A DNA stretch of 64,000 nt, from assembly GCA_002457215.1 (NCBI GenBank), contig NTJZ01000003.1:186001-250000 (forward strand). The letters are read 5' to 3'. Positions 21,572 through 30,408 of this stretch are shown one piece after another. The stretch is from OM182 bacterium MED-G28. GTDB lineage: Bacteria > Pseudomonadota > Gammaproteobacteria > Pseudomonadales > Pseudohongiellaceae. Every line of letters starts with the position of its first letter. Within the stretch, counting starts at the first letter, position 1. A program made the translations under genes and the position numbers. The notes below the pieces were generated by a model. It did not search any database, was not told the DNA's origin, and worked only from the letters and a program-made list of their open reading frames with translations.

Positions 21572-22256
21572 GGTCATTGTCTCCAGCGTTCGAGACTTTA
21601 TTACATGATGGCATAATGTGTTCAAAGTCTTCCACTAGAGGAAAGTCATTATGCTTCAGATCAGGTTGTTTACTATCAGGTTTTTTAATCCCATAGAGAT
21701 AGCGAATTCCTTCGCTCTTTGCCTGCTGAAGTACTGTAAAAGAATCATCAAAAAGGAGCGTACGTTGAGGGTCATAAGGTTCGATGGTTTGTAATTGTCC
21801 CCAGAATCCAGGATTCTCTTTGGCCAGTTGCAGTTGGTGGGAACTAATACATTGGTGAAAAAACCTAGAGATACCAGTTTGATTAATTTTTATCTCTAGG
21901 CTTGCTGGGTGTGCGTTAGTAATCAGTAAAACTCTTTTGTTTGTTAATTGTAATTCACTTAATAAATTTTCAATGTTTGGCCTTATCGCGATTTTTTCTT
22001 TAATCTCTTCCTTAAGATGCAAGATGTCTAAATTCAATTCGCTCTGCCAATAATCCAGGCAATACCATTGCAGAGTTCCCCTTACCTTTTTATATTTTTC
22101 TAGAATTATACTTGCGGCTTCTTCTTCGCTGATGTTGAATTTATTTGCGTAATTCTTTGGCACTAGTTTGAGCCAGAAATAATTGTCAAAATGCAGATCC
22201 AACAGAGTGCCGTCCATATCAAACATAATTGTATCTATGGCGGGCCATGGTGGCAT
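21564..22256 (-). CDS. yrfG: HAD-family GMP/IMP nucleotidase, YrfG-like
   Basis: A 230-residue HAD phosphatase. Motif I is FDMDGTLLDL (residues about 12-21), motif II is the threonine of LLITNAHP, and motif III/IV ends in LLFDDS. The conserved HFDNYFW and WYCLDYW segments are characteristic of E. coli YrfG, which dephosphorylates GMP and IMP. The ATG at 22256 is preferred because AGGA lies 6 bases upstream and the length then matches E. coli (222); the open frame continues to 22334 without homology. It overlaps hslR by 8 bases. Confidence 0.9.
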   Translation of the reverse strand: MPPWPAIDTIMFDMDGTLLDLHFDNYFWLKLVPKNYANKFNISEEEAASIILEKYKKVRGTLQWYCLDYWQSELNLDILHLKEEIKEKIAIRPNIENLLSELQLTNKRVLLITNAHPASLEIKINQTGISRFFHQCISSHQLQLAKENPGFWGQLQTIEPYDPQRTLLFDDSFTVLQQAKSEGIRYLYGIKKPDSKQPDLKHNDFPLVEDFEHIMPSCNKVSNAGDNDHG

Positions 22257-22364
22257 ACTAAAATCCTGACAACTTTTTCTTGGCATGTTCTTTCGAGTCA
22301 TGCAACATGTGTCAAGCTTATCGAATGAGTTCAAGAATTAGAATCAGAATATCTCCAAATCACC

Positions 22365-23195
22365 ATGTGGAATGATAATCAGCTAGATACGCTATTACGA
22401 ATAGCAAAAACTGCCGGCAATGCAATCTTGTCGGTTTACCGGCGAGCCGGTGATATCGATGTCACCATCAAAGATGACAATTCGCCCCTAACTGAAGCTG
22501 ACCGGGATGCACACGAAATCATCATTGCTGAGTTGAAGAGATTTACACCTTCGATTCCAATCTTGTCTGAAGAATCTGATGGCATCTCTGTCGATGAGCG
22601 ATTGAGCTGGTCTCGATACTGGTTGGTTGACCCTCTAGATGGCACTAAAGAATTTATAAAACGCAACGGTGAATTCACGGTCAACATCGCTTTGATTAAT
22701 AACGGTGCTCCCGAGTTAGGGATCGTCCACGTACCTGTTACCAACATCAGCTATTTAGGTAAAACGGGGGTCGGCGCATGGAAAGTCGCAGCAACTGGTG
22801 AAGCTGATGCTATTTCAATCACAAATTTCGATTTAAACCCAGGCCAAGTTCGGATCGTAGCAAGCCGAAGCCATAGCGGCGACTTGTTAGATCAATTGAT
22901 AAACACGATGGAAGCAGAATTAGGTAAAGCTGAAGTAGTTAGTATGGGGAGTTCTCTAAAAATTTGCTTACTGGCAGAAGGGAAGGCAGATATTTACCCT
23001 CGACTTGCACCTACCTCCGAGTGGGATACAGCCGCCGCCCACGCAGTATTAGCTGCCGCTGGTGGAGATATTGTAGATACAGAATTCCAGGCGCTGCGAT
23101 ATAATCAGAAGGAATCAATGTTGAATCCCCACTTTATTGCGATTTCAGATATATCCTATGACTGGCAGTCCGTACTCCTGCCTGGTCTGAAATAG
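22365..23195 (+). CDS. cysQ: 3'(2'),5'-bisphosphate nucleotidase CysQ
   Basis: A 276-residue Mg-dependent phosphatase that removes the 3'-phosphate of PAP made during sulfate assimilation. Inositol-phosphatase fold motifs are clear: metal ligands in SEES and DPLDGTKEF, and EWDTAAAHAVL near the C-terminus. It is divergent from the yrfG gene, sharing a spacer of about 110 bases. In pseudomonads yrfG, nudE and cysQ cluster together; nudE is absent here. Confidence 0.94.
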   Translation: MWNDNQLDTLLRIAKTAGNAILSVYRRAGDIDVTIKDDNSPLTEADRDAHEIIIAELKRFTPSIPILSEESDGISVDERLSWSRYWLVDPLDGTKEFIKRNGEFTVNIALINNGAPELGIVHVPVTNISYLGKTGVGAWKVAATGEADAISITNFDLNPGQVRIVASRSHSGDLLDQLINTMEAELGKAEVVSMGSSLKICLLAEGKADIYPRLAPTSEWDTAAAHAVLAAAGGDIVDTEFQALRYNQKESMLNPHFIAISDISYDWQSVLLPGLK

Positions 23196-23225
23196 TCCCT
23201 CTGCCTTTTAAATAGCTGAATCACT

Positions 23226-24482
23226 ATGTCTCAAAAATATCTGGCAGCTCTTTTTGGATTATTTAGCCTAATTTTTTCCAACACGGCTTTTGCGCAATTA
23301 GAATTTTCTACCCCTGCTAGTGTAGGTATGTCGATTGATGGCTTAAATCGCGCAACTTTGCGATTACAACAACATATCGATGAAGGGGATATTGCTGGCG
23401 TTGTTGCTGCTGTCGCACGGGATGGCAAAGTAATTTATTTTGAATCGTTAGGCTTAATGGACATAGAGCAAGTGAAGCCAATGCAAGATGACACACTGTT
23501 TCGCATATATTCGATGGCGAGACAAGTCACGAGTGCTGCAGCACTGCTGCTTTATGAGCAAGGTAAGTTTCAATTAGATGATCCAGTAAGTATGTACTTG
23601 CCGAAATTTGAATCTCAACGTGTTTTGCTCGATGCAGAGAGCACCGATCTTTCTCAAACTAGAGAAAGAACCGCAGATATCACGGTTAGACATTTGCTCA
23701 CCCACACATCTGGACTGGGTAGTCGCAGCTCTCGTTTGTATCGTGAAAATTCTGTCAGAGATAGAAACATTACTCTTGATCAAATGGTCGACAACGCCGC
23801 TCGTGTTCCTCTTTTTCACGATCCAGGAACCGAATTTCGTTACGGAATTCATGCGACCATCATCGGGAAACTTATCGAAGTCTGGGCGGAGCGACCTTTT
23901 GAAGAATTTCTTCAAGAAGAATTGTTGCAGCAGCTAAACATGCAAGGAACTAAGTTTTGGGCTAGTGGCTCTGATCGCGACCGTCTTGCTACTGTTTATC
24001 GCCCTACCAACGGTGAACTACTCCGTTATCAGATTGAATCAATTCCTTTCACTATGCGACCGCGATTGATTGAAGGAGGGGTGGGTCTGTTGTCATCTGT
24101 CATGGATTTTGTGAATTTCTCACAGATGCTTCTCGATGGTGGTTTGTTTCAAGGGGAGCGTTTGTTTCAAGAAAGTACCGTCAATCTGATGTTTGAAAAT
24201 GCGGTACCGGAACGGGCTATGCCTATTGGTTCGAATGGATATTGGGCTGGGTCGGGCTGGACTTGGGGTGGTTTTAATCTCGTGCTTGATCCTAATGCCT
24301 ATAGTTTTCCCGTATCAGAAGGCACTATTTGGTGGGATGGTTCAGCCGGAACGCGTTATTTTATCGATCCAGTACAAAACACTGTTATCGTGATTATGGC
24401 GCAAGTTTCTCCCTCTAGCGGCGGTGGCTTTCGGGAAAATTTTTCACAACTCATTGACGCTGCAATCATTAACAGGCGCTAA
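23226..24482 (+). CDS. Exported beta-lactamase-fold (class C/EstB-like) protein with altered SxxK motif
   Basis: A 418-residue protein with a signal peptide (about 1-23, ending AFAQ) and the serine beta-lactamase/esterase fold. The nucleophile motif that is normally S-x-x-K, usually SMTK in this subfamily, reads SMAR: Ser96 is present but the general-base lysine is Arg99 (codon AGA). The second motif, usually Tyr-Ser/Ala-x, is Y206-G-I, and the third region reads WWDGSAGTRYF. Homologues hydrolyse esters or D-amino peptides in the periplasm. Loss of the lysine suggests altered or lost catalysis. It starts 30 bases after cysQ. Confidence 0.85.
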   Translation: MSQKYLAALFGLFSLIFSNTAFAQLEFSTPASVGMSIDGLNRATLRLQQHIDEGDIAGVVAAVARDGKVIYFESLGLMDIEQVKPMQDDTLFRIYSMARQVTSAAALLLYEQGKFQLDDPVSMYLPKFESQRVLLDAESTDLSQTRERTADITVRHLLTHTSGLGSRSSRLYRENSVRDRNITLDQMVDNAARVPLFHDPGTEFRYGIHATIIGKLIEVWAERPFEEFLQEELLQQLNMQGTKFWASGSDRDRLATVYRPTNGELLRYQIESIPFTMRPRLIEGGVGLLSSVMDFVNFSQMLLDGGLFQGERLFQESTVNLMFENAVPERAMPIGSNGYWAGSGWTWGGFNLVLDPNAYSFPVSEGTIWWDGSAGTRYFIDPVQNTVIVIMAQVSPSSGGGFRENFSQLIDAAIINRR

Positions 24483-24762
24483 CAGCGCTATATGTAACTT
24501 GTGACCTGCCAGACTTTCCATCCACTAATTCTTCCGGCACTGTTTTTAGCTGGGTGTCTTATGCATTTCGAGTGAATCTGATATTCCTAAAACACAGGAC
24601 TCTGGTTGTTAAGTACTTTTTCTCATGAGTTCTTTAACCCAATCTATGCGCTAGCTAGACTATGGCTTTACCCTGCCCTAGATCGCAATTATCGTCTATT
24701 TCGATTAGAATTCGCGATCCATTTTAGGCGACACACAAATAGAGTAAGAGGACCGTAGTAAT

Positions 24763-25902
24763 ATGCACGATCGTGCAATCTTCAATAGTGATCATGAGCT
24801 CTTTCGCAGTAACGCCAGGCGTTTTTTCCGGGAAGAACTAGAGCCAAATATCGAAAGTTGGGAGAAGGCGGGCAGGCTTCCGAAGGAATTTTGGCTTAAG
24901 GCAGGGAAGAATGGCTTCCACTGCTGCGGTATTCCCGAGGAATATGGTGGCCCTGGCGCTGACTTTCTCTACAACATGATACTTTCGGAAGAAGTGGGTT
25001 ATGCCATCGGTGGTGCTAGCGTCGGGTTTTCGGTGTCGTCCGATATAGTCGCTTACTATTTATTACACAGTGGCTCTGAAGAACAAAAGAAATACTGGTT
25101 ACCGAGAATGGTGACGGGCGAATCCATCCCTGCTATTGGCATGACCGAGCCTGGTTGTGGCAGCGATCTGAAAGCGGTTCGAACCTCTGCAGTTAGAGAT
25201 GGCGACGACTACGTAATCAATGGCCAGAAGACATTCATTACTAATGGACAAAATTGTGACTTTGTACTGCTGGCATGTTCAACTGATCCTGAAGCCGGAG
25301 CCAAGGGTGTAAGTCTAATAATCGTGGAAACCGAGAGGGAAGGGTTCAGTCGTGGGCGGAATCTTGAAAAGATTGGCCAGAAAGCAGCAGACACTTCCGA
25401 AATGTTTTTCGCCGATGTTCGAGTTCCAATTTCTAATGTGTTAGGGAAGGAAGGTGGGGGCTTTGCAGTATTAATGAACGAACTTCCCAGAGAAAGAATC
25501 ACTATTGCTTGCCGTGCCCTAGCAGAGGCTCAACGGGCCTATGAATTAACCGTGGAGTACGTCAAAGAAAGAAAAGCCTTCGGTAAGCAAGTTTACGAAT
25601 TTCAAAATACGCAGTTCAAACTGGCAGAGATGAAAACAGATCTTGCTGTTGGTTGGTCTTATATCGATCAGTGTCTGATTAAGACAACCGAAGGTAAACT
25701 TACACCGGAAGAAGGAGCAATGGCTAAACTTTGGACGACGGAAAGTGGCAACAAAATTGTTGATGCCTGTCTGCAGTTGTTTGGTGGATACGGGTACATG
25801 AGTGAGTATCCTATTTCTCGCTTGTTTGTTGATTCCCGGGTAAGGCGCATCTATGGCGGCACGTCAGAGATAATGAAGTTAGTAATAGGGCGAACAATTT
25901 AA
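24763..25902 (+). CDS. Acyl-CoA dehydrogenase (LCAD/isovaleryl-type active site)
   Basis: A 379-residue FAD flavoprotein that would introduce the first double bond in an acyl-CoA. Typical segments are IGMTEPGCGSDL and GQKTFITNG (FAD and substrate binding) and RKAFGKQVYEFQ. The place of the MCAD/SCAD base (YEGT) reads YGGT, without Glu. Glu244 in LPRERITIA matches the alternative base position of long-chain and isovaleryl-CoA dehydrogenases. AGAGGA lies upstream of the ATG. It opens an eight-gene block; the next gene follows after 10 bases. Confidence 0.92.
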   Translation: MHDRAIFNSDHELFRSNARRFFREELEPNIESWEKAGRLPKEFWLKAGKNGFHCCGIPEEYGGPGADFLYNMILSEEVGYAIGGASVGFSVSSDIVAYYLLHSGSEEQKKYWLPRMVTGESIPAIGMTEPGCGSDLKAVRTSAVRDGDDYVINGQKTFITNGQNCDFVLLACSTDPEAGAKGVSLIIVETEREGFSRGRNLEKIGQKAADTSEMFFADVRVPISNVLGKEGGGFAVLMNELPRERITIACRALAEAQRAYELTVEYVKERKAFGKQVYEFQNTQFKLAEMKTDLAVGWSYIDQCLIKTTEGKLTPEEGAMAKLWTTESGNKIVDACLQLFGGYGYMSEYPISRLFVDSRVRRIYGGTSEIMKLVIGRTI

Positions 25903-25912
25903 GAGGAAAATT

Positions 25913-27364
25913 ATGACTGGCATTAGCGCTTATGGCGTATACATCCCCCGCGCTAGGCTCAGCAAAAAAGCTGTAGCCGATGCAAATGCTTGGTTTGATG
26001 CAGGCTTAAAATCTCTCGGCAAAGGTGAGCGGGCGATCTGTAATTGGGATGAAGATGTGATCACCATGGCTGTTGAAGCGGCTAGTGAGTGCCTTTCATC
26101 GAATCAAGATGTCAAACTTTCTTCATTGTATTTAGCTTCGACCACGTTTCCTTTTCTAGATAGACAAAATTCTGTCGTGGTTAGCGAAGCACTGAACATT
26201 GACAATCAAATTCGCACCATGGATATAGGGGCTTCTCAGCGGGCTGCTACCTCTGCATTAATCTCATTGTTAGAGTCAAAAGTGGAGGGAGACTCGCTGC
26301 TGGTAGCTTCCGAACATCGAAGAAGCAAAGCAGGCTCCAGAGCAGAAATGTTATGGGGCGATGCTGCTGCTTCAGTTCTCATTGGCTCCGAGAATGTGAT
26401 TGCTGAGTGTGTGGGCATCGAATCCTTAGCCGTAGATTTTGTGGATCATTATCGTGGCGAAGAATCCAGTTTTGACTATGATTGGGAAGAGCGTTGGATC
26501 CGCGATGAAGGATTTATGAAAACTGTGCCGGCTGTTGTTAAAAAATTGCTCCAGTCAGCATCACTGAGCACTGCAGATATTAATCACTTCATCCTTCCAA
26601 CTGACCAGTCTCGCACACCAGGAGTCTTAGCGAAAAAACTTGGCATAAACGTTACTGCATTAGTTGATAATCAAATTTCAACAGTCGGTGTAGCTGGCGC
26701 TGCTCAACCAATCTTACTACTAGCAAAAGCGTTGGAAGAATCAAATCCTGGTGATCATATTCTGATAATTGGATTTGGGCAGGGCTGTGATGCCATTTTA
26801 TTGAAGGCAACGGATGCGATTACTAATTACAAGCCTGCGTTAAATGTTAGTGGAGCGTTAGCGCGTCGTCGAGAAGAAAATAATTACAATAAATTTCTGG
26901 GCTTTAATAATTTGATTGAGCGGGACATTGGCAAGCGCGGTGAAGCAGACAAACAGACTTACCTCTCTGGATATAACCGAAGAAAAGACTTTCTAACAAG
27001 CTTTCTAGGTGGCAAATGCCGCGAATGCGGCACCGTACAAATCCCAAGAGAGAAGTACTGCGTAAATCCTGATTGTAACGCCTTAAACAGTCAAGATGAT
27101 TACTCGTTTGCTGACAAACAAGGCAATGTCGTCACTTGGACTGCTGATCGCTTAACATTTGATTGGAGTCCGCCTGCCTATTTTGGCATGGTGCAGTTCG
27201 ATGGAGGCGGTAAGATTATGATGGATTTCACGGAAGTTGAAGAAGGTAGTATCGAGTCTGGTTCCAAAGTTTCAGTGCATTTTCGAATAAGGCAGTTTGA
27301 CCCAGTACGAGGCTTCAGAAAATATTTTTGGAAAGCTGTAATAGAAGAAAAAATTAACGATTAA
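25913..27364 (+). CDS. HMG-CoA-synthase-like (thiolase-fold) protein fused to a DUF35 OB-fold domain
   Basis: A 483-residue two-domain protein. Residues about 1-330 resemble KAS III/HMG-CoA synthase. Residues about 345-480 are a DUF35 unit: a zinc ribbon with C-x2-C and C-x4-C (GGKCRECG, EKYCVNPDC) followed by an OB-fold that binds acyl-CoA in homologues. Where the thiolase-fold nucleophile Cys is expected, the sequence is IGASQRAATSAL (about 112-123), with no Cys anywhere near. It lies between an acyl-CoA dehydrogenase and a thiolase. In archaea separate HMG-CoA synthase, DUF35 and thiolase form one complex; a similar assembly with the next gene is a plausible inference. Confidence 0.82.
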   Translation: MTGISAYGVYIPRARLSKKAVADANAWFDAGLKSLGKGERAICNWDEDVITMAVEAASECLSSNQDVKLSSLYLASTTFPFLDRQNSVVVSEALNIDNQIRTMDIGASQRAATSALISLLESKVEGDSLLVASEHRRSKAGSRAEMLWGDAAASVLIGSENVIAECVGIESLAVDFVDHYRGEESSFDYDWEERWIRDEGFMKTVPAVVKKLLQSASLSTADINHFILPTDQSRTPGVLAKKLGINVTALVDNQISTVGVAGAAQPILLLAKALEESNPGDHILIIGFGQGCDAILLKATDAITNYKPALNVSGALARRREENNYNKFLGFNNLIERDIGKRGEADKQTYLSGYNRRKDFLTSFLGGKCRECGTVQIPREKYCVNPDCNALNSQDDYSFADKQGNVVTWTADRLTFDWSPPAYFGMVQFDGGGKIMMDFTEVEEGSIESGSKVSVHFRIRQFDPVRGFRKYFWKAVIEEKIND

Positions 27365-27406
27365 TCCTAAGTATAAAAATTAATGACTAAAAGCAGGTAC
27401 TAAACC

Positions 27407-28606
27407 ATGGCGAGTGGAATAAAAGATAAAGTTGTCATTTTAGGCATGGGTTGCAGCAAGTTCGGTGAACGCTGGGACGCCAGTCCTTCCGATCTAATGG
27501 TTGAAGCCTTTGAGGAATGTATCGAAGACGCTGGGGTTCAGCGAAACCAAATAGAAGCAGCCTGGTTTGGCGCGGGCATCGACGCGTTTAATGTTGGAGC
27601 AAGCGCCATGCCGTTGGCCATTGCTTTACGCCTGAACTATATCCCTGTCACTAAAGTAGAGAACATGTGTGCTACCGGAACCGAAGCCTTCCGCGGCGCT
27701 GTCTATGCCGTTGCTTCAGGTGCCTGTGATATTGCTCTCGCTCTGGGAGTCGAAAAGCTCAAAGACACAGGTTACGGCGGTTTACCTCAGCGCTCCAGAG
27801 GCCTGGAAAACGATATGTATTGGCCAAATTTGTCGGCGCCCGGCGCATTCGCACAACTGGCAACAGGCTATCGAGCAAAACACAAGCTCAATAAAGAAGA
27901 CCTTAAGCGAGCCATGGCTCATGTTTCTGTAAAGAGTCATGCTAACGGTGTGAAGAATCCAAAAGCACACCTGCGCCGGGAAATCACAGAGGATCAGGCC
28001 GTAAGTGCTCCCTACATTGCTGACCCAATTGGTCTATTTGATTGTTGTGGTGTGAGTGATGGATCTGCCTGCGCTATCGTAACCACGCCTGAAATTGCGA
28101 AGAGCTTAGGCAAAGAAAACTTAGTCTCTGTGAAAGCACTGCAATTGGCCGTATCCAATGGTACTGAGTCTAGTCATGAGAGTTGGGACGGTTCTTATTT
28201 AAAAACTACAAGAATTGCGTCTCAAAGGGCTTATGATGAAGCTGGGATAAGTAAACCAAAAGAAGAAATCACCATGACCGAAGTTCATGATTGTTTTTCA
28301 ATCACCGAACTAGTCACTATGGAAGACTTGCAGCTCGCAGAAGAAGGCAAGGGGGTTACCGAAGTGCTTGATGGTAACTTTGATGCCGACGGCAAGACAC
28401 CTTGTCAGATTGATGGCGGACTCAAGTGTTTTGGCCATCCGATTGGTGCGTCAGGGTTGCGGATGATTTATGAAAATTATTTGCAGCTAAATGGGCGTGC
28501 TGGCGACAGACAATTATCAAATCCAAAAATGGGATTGAATCATAATCTGGGTGGATTTCCTCACCAGAATATTTGTTCTATTTCAATTGTCGGACCCTAC
28601 AACTAA
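27407..28606 (+). CDS. SCPx/lipid-transfer-type thiolase
   Basis: A 399-residue thiolase-family enzyme. The acylated cysteine is Cys88 in VENMCATGTEA. The C-terminal catalytic loop reads CFGHPIGASG. It belongs to the non-classical SCPx/acetyl-CoA acetyltransferase branch that commonly partners with DUF35 proteins, rather than to FadA. It would cleave a 3-oxoacyl-CoA, or perform a retro-aldol step if of Ltp type. It starts 42 bases after the HMG-CoA-synthase-like/DUF35 gene. Confidence 0.88.
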   Translation: MASGIKDKVVILGMGCSKFGERWDASPSDLMVEAFEECIEDAGVQRNQIEAAWFGAGIDAFNVGASAMPLAIALRLNYIPVTKVENMCATGTEAFRGAVYAVASGACDIALALGVEKLKDTGYGGLPQRSRGLENDMYWPNLSAPGAFAQLATGYRAKHKLNKEDLKRAMAHVSVKSHANGVKNPKAHLRREITEDQAVSAPYIADPIGLFDCCGVSDGSACAIVTTPEIAKSLGKENLVSVKALQLAVSNGTESSHESWDGSYLKTTRIASQRAYDEAGISKPKEEITMTEVHDCFSITELVTMEDLQLAEEGKGVTEVLDGNFDADGKTPCQIDGGLKCFGHPIGASGLRMIYENYLQLNGRAGDRQLSNPKMGLNHNLGGFPHQNICSISIVGPYN

Positions 28607-28685
28607 ATAACTGTGCTCTATGCTATTTCATAATTCTTGCTTGGTATGCTTTGTCCCAAAAATTTAGACTACGAAAATTATTATA

Positions 28686-30365
28686 ATGCCGGTGAATTCA
28701 GTTTCTTTAGTGCAAACATCTAGTATAGATCTGGAGAAGGCGAAGGGTGTACTTGAAACACTGCAGGTTCAAGTAAATGCTGGGCTACGCTATATTAAGA
28801 TCGCTTGTACTGAAGATGGTAAATTAAACTCAGAACTACTCGACAACTATCAGTTCGCTAGTTATGAACTTGCGTTCTGTGTAGCAGAAATCTCTGCCGC
28901 ACATTCTTTTTTTGAATATGCGAATCGAGCTGATGAAAATGCAATCGAGCATAGCTTTAGTCTTATATTTGCAGGTGAAATATTTCAGTCTGTGCTCTCC
29001 CGGCTAAAATCAATTTCAGTTGATGTGCAGTTAGATGCTGCAGATATATTCACTCTTGAATCTACCGATAACGCAAAACTATTGCTGACAAATTGCAATG
29101 GCGGAACACTTGCGGCATTAGGCAGTAAAATTGCACAGGACGAAATAGTTCGGCTGCCTTCTATATTGAACGCAGAGAAAGAACTTGTTCGTGAAACATT
29201 TTATCGGTTTGCTAACGACGTAGTTGCTCCGCTTGCGGAGGAGGTCCATCGCCAAGATCAAGACATCCCTGAAAAAATAATTAGAGCAGCAGCAGAGTTG
29301 GGATGTTTTGGCACTTGTATCCCTGAGCGCTTTGGCGGATTGCAGCCAGATGATGACCCAGACAGTCTCGGCATGATTGTAGTGACTGAAGAGCTCTCCA
29401 GAGGTTCATTAGGTGCCGCTGGCAGCCTAATTACTCGGCCTGAAATAGCTGCCCGAGCTCTTCTAGCAGGGGGTACACACGCGCAGAAGCACAAGTGGCT
29501 GCCATCTCTGGCCAATGGTGAAATGCTTTGTGCGATCTCAATTACTGAGCCAAATACTGGATCCGATGTTGCAACAGTTGCTCTTAAAGCCACACCAACG
29601 GGCGGAGGTTGGATACTTAATGGCAGTAAGACTTGGTGTACCTTTGCTGGTCGCTCAGAATTAATAGTGGTGCTGGGTCGAACCAATCCAGATAAATCTC
29701 TTGGCTACAAAGGTTTAAGTTTGTTCCTGATTGAAAAGCCTGCTTTTGCCGGGCATAGTTTCAGTCATCAGCAGAACGGGGGTGGTGCCTTGACAGGAAA
29801 AGCCATTGCTACTCTCGGTTATCGAGGCATGCATTCCTATGATTTGTTCTTTGAAGACTATTTTGTTCCCGCTGAAAATCTAGTGGGTGAAGAAGCCGGC
29901 GAAGGCAAAGGTTTTTACTACACTATGGCCGGATTTTCCGGAGGTCGTATTCAAACTGCGGCGCGTGCCACCGGACTCATGCAAGCAGCATTTGAAAAAG
30001 CGGTGAACTATGCCAATCAACGGAGAGTATTTGATAAAGCATTGAGCGAGTTTCAGTTAACCCAGATAAAACTAACGCGGATGCTCGCTACAATAACTGC
30101 CTGCCGGCAATTTTCTTACTCGGTAGCGGAAAAGATGGACGAAGGTGGCGGTCAAATGGAAGCAAGTTTAGTTAAGCTCTTTAGCTGCCGGGCAGCAGAA
30201 TGGATAACTCGCGAAGCCATGCAGATTCATGGGGGGATGGGTTATGCGGAAGAAAGTTCAGTTTCTCGCTATTTCGTAGATGCTAGAGTCTTGTCGATTT
30301 TCGAAGGCGCTGAAGAAGTGCTAGCCCTAAAAGTAATCGCCAGAGGATTAATTGAAAGCGCTTAA
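28686..30365 (+). CDS. Acyl-CoA dehydrogenase with long N-terminal extension (methylsuccinyl-CoA-dehydrogenase-like)
   Basis: A 559-residue member. A helical N-terminal extension of about 160 residues, which I do not recognise, precedes an ordinary acyl-CoA dehydrogenase unit: SITEPNTGSDVATV, RRVFDKALSEFQLTQ, and the active-site Glu in SIFEGAEEV, the MCAD-like position. Length and layout recall (2S)-methylsuccinyl-CoA dehydrogenase (about 550 residues), but no other ethylmalonyl-CoA pathway gene is in the window, so I only note the resemblance. The differing catalytic-base position compared with the first dehydrogenase of the cluster suggests two distinct substrates. Confidence 0.85.
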   Translation: MPVNSVSLVQTSSIDLEKAKGVLETLQVQVNAGLRYIKIACTEDGKLNSELLDNYQFASYELAFCVAEISAAHSFFEYANRADENAIEHSFSLIFAGEIFQSVLSRLKSISVDVQLDAADIFTLESTDNAKLLLTNCNGGTLAALGSKIAQDEIVRLPSILNAEKELVRETFYRFANDVVAPLAEEVHRQDQDIPEKIIRAAAELGCFGTCIPERFGGLQPDDDPDSLGMIVVTEELSRGSLGAAGSLITRPEIAARALLAGGTHAQKHKWLPSLANGEMLCAISITEPNTGSDVATVALKATPTGGGWILNGSKTWCTFAGRSELIVVLGRTNPDKSLGYKGLSLFLIEKPAFAGHSFSHQQNGGGALTGKAIATLGYRGMHSYDLFFEDYFVPAENLVGEEAGEGKGFYYTMAGFSGGRIQTAARATGLMQAAFEKAVNYANQRRVFDKALSEFQLTQIKLTRMLATITACRQFSYSVAEKMDEGGGQMEASLVKLFSCRAAEWITREAMQIHGGMGYAEESSVSRYFVDARVLSIFEGAEEVLALKVIARGLIESA

Positions 30366-30408
30366 TCACACGTAGCAAACTCAGTATAAATAAGGAAGAA
30401 TCTAAACA

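Noticed and set aside
24483..24762. Gap before the acyl-CoA dehydrogenase cluster as an unannotated RNA gene or regulator site
   Set aside because: No fold, conserved box or convincing promoter could be picked out by eye.
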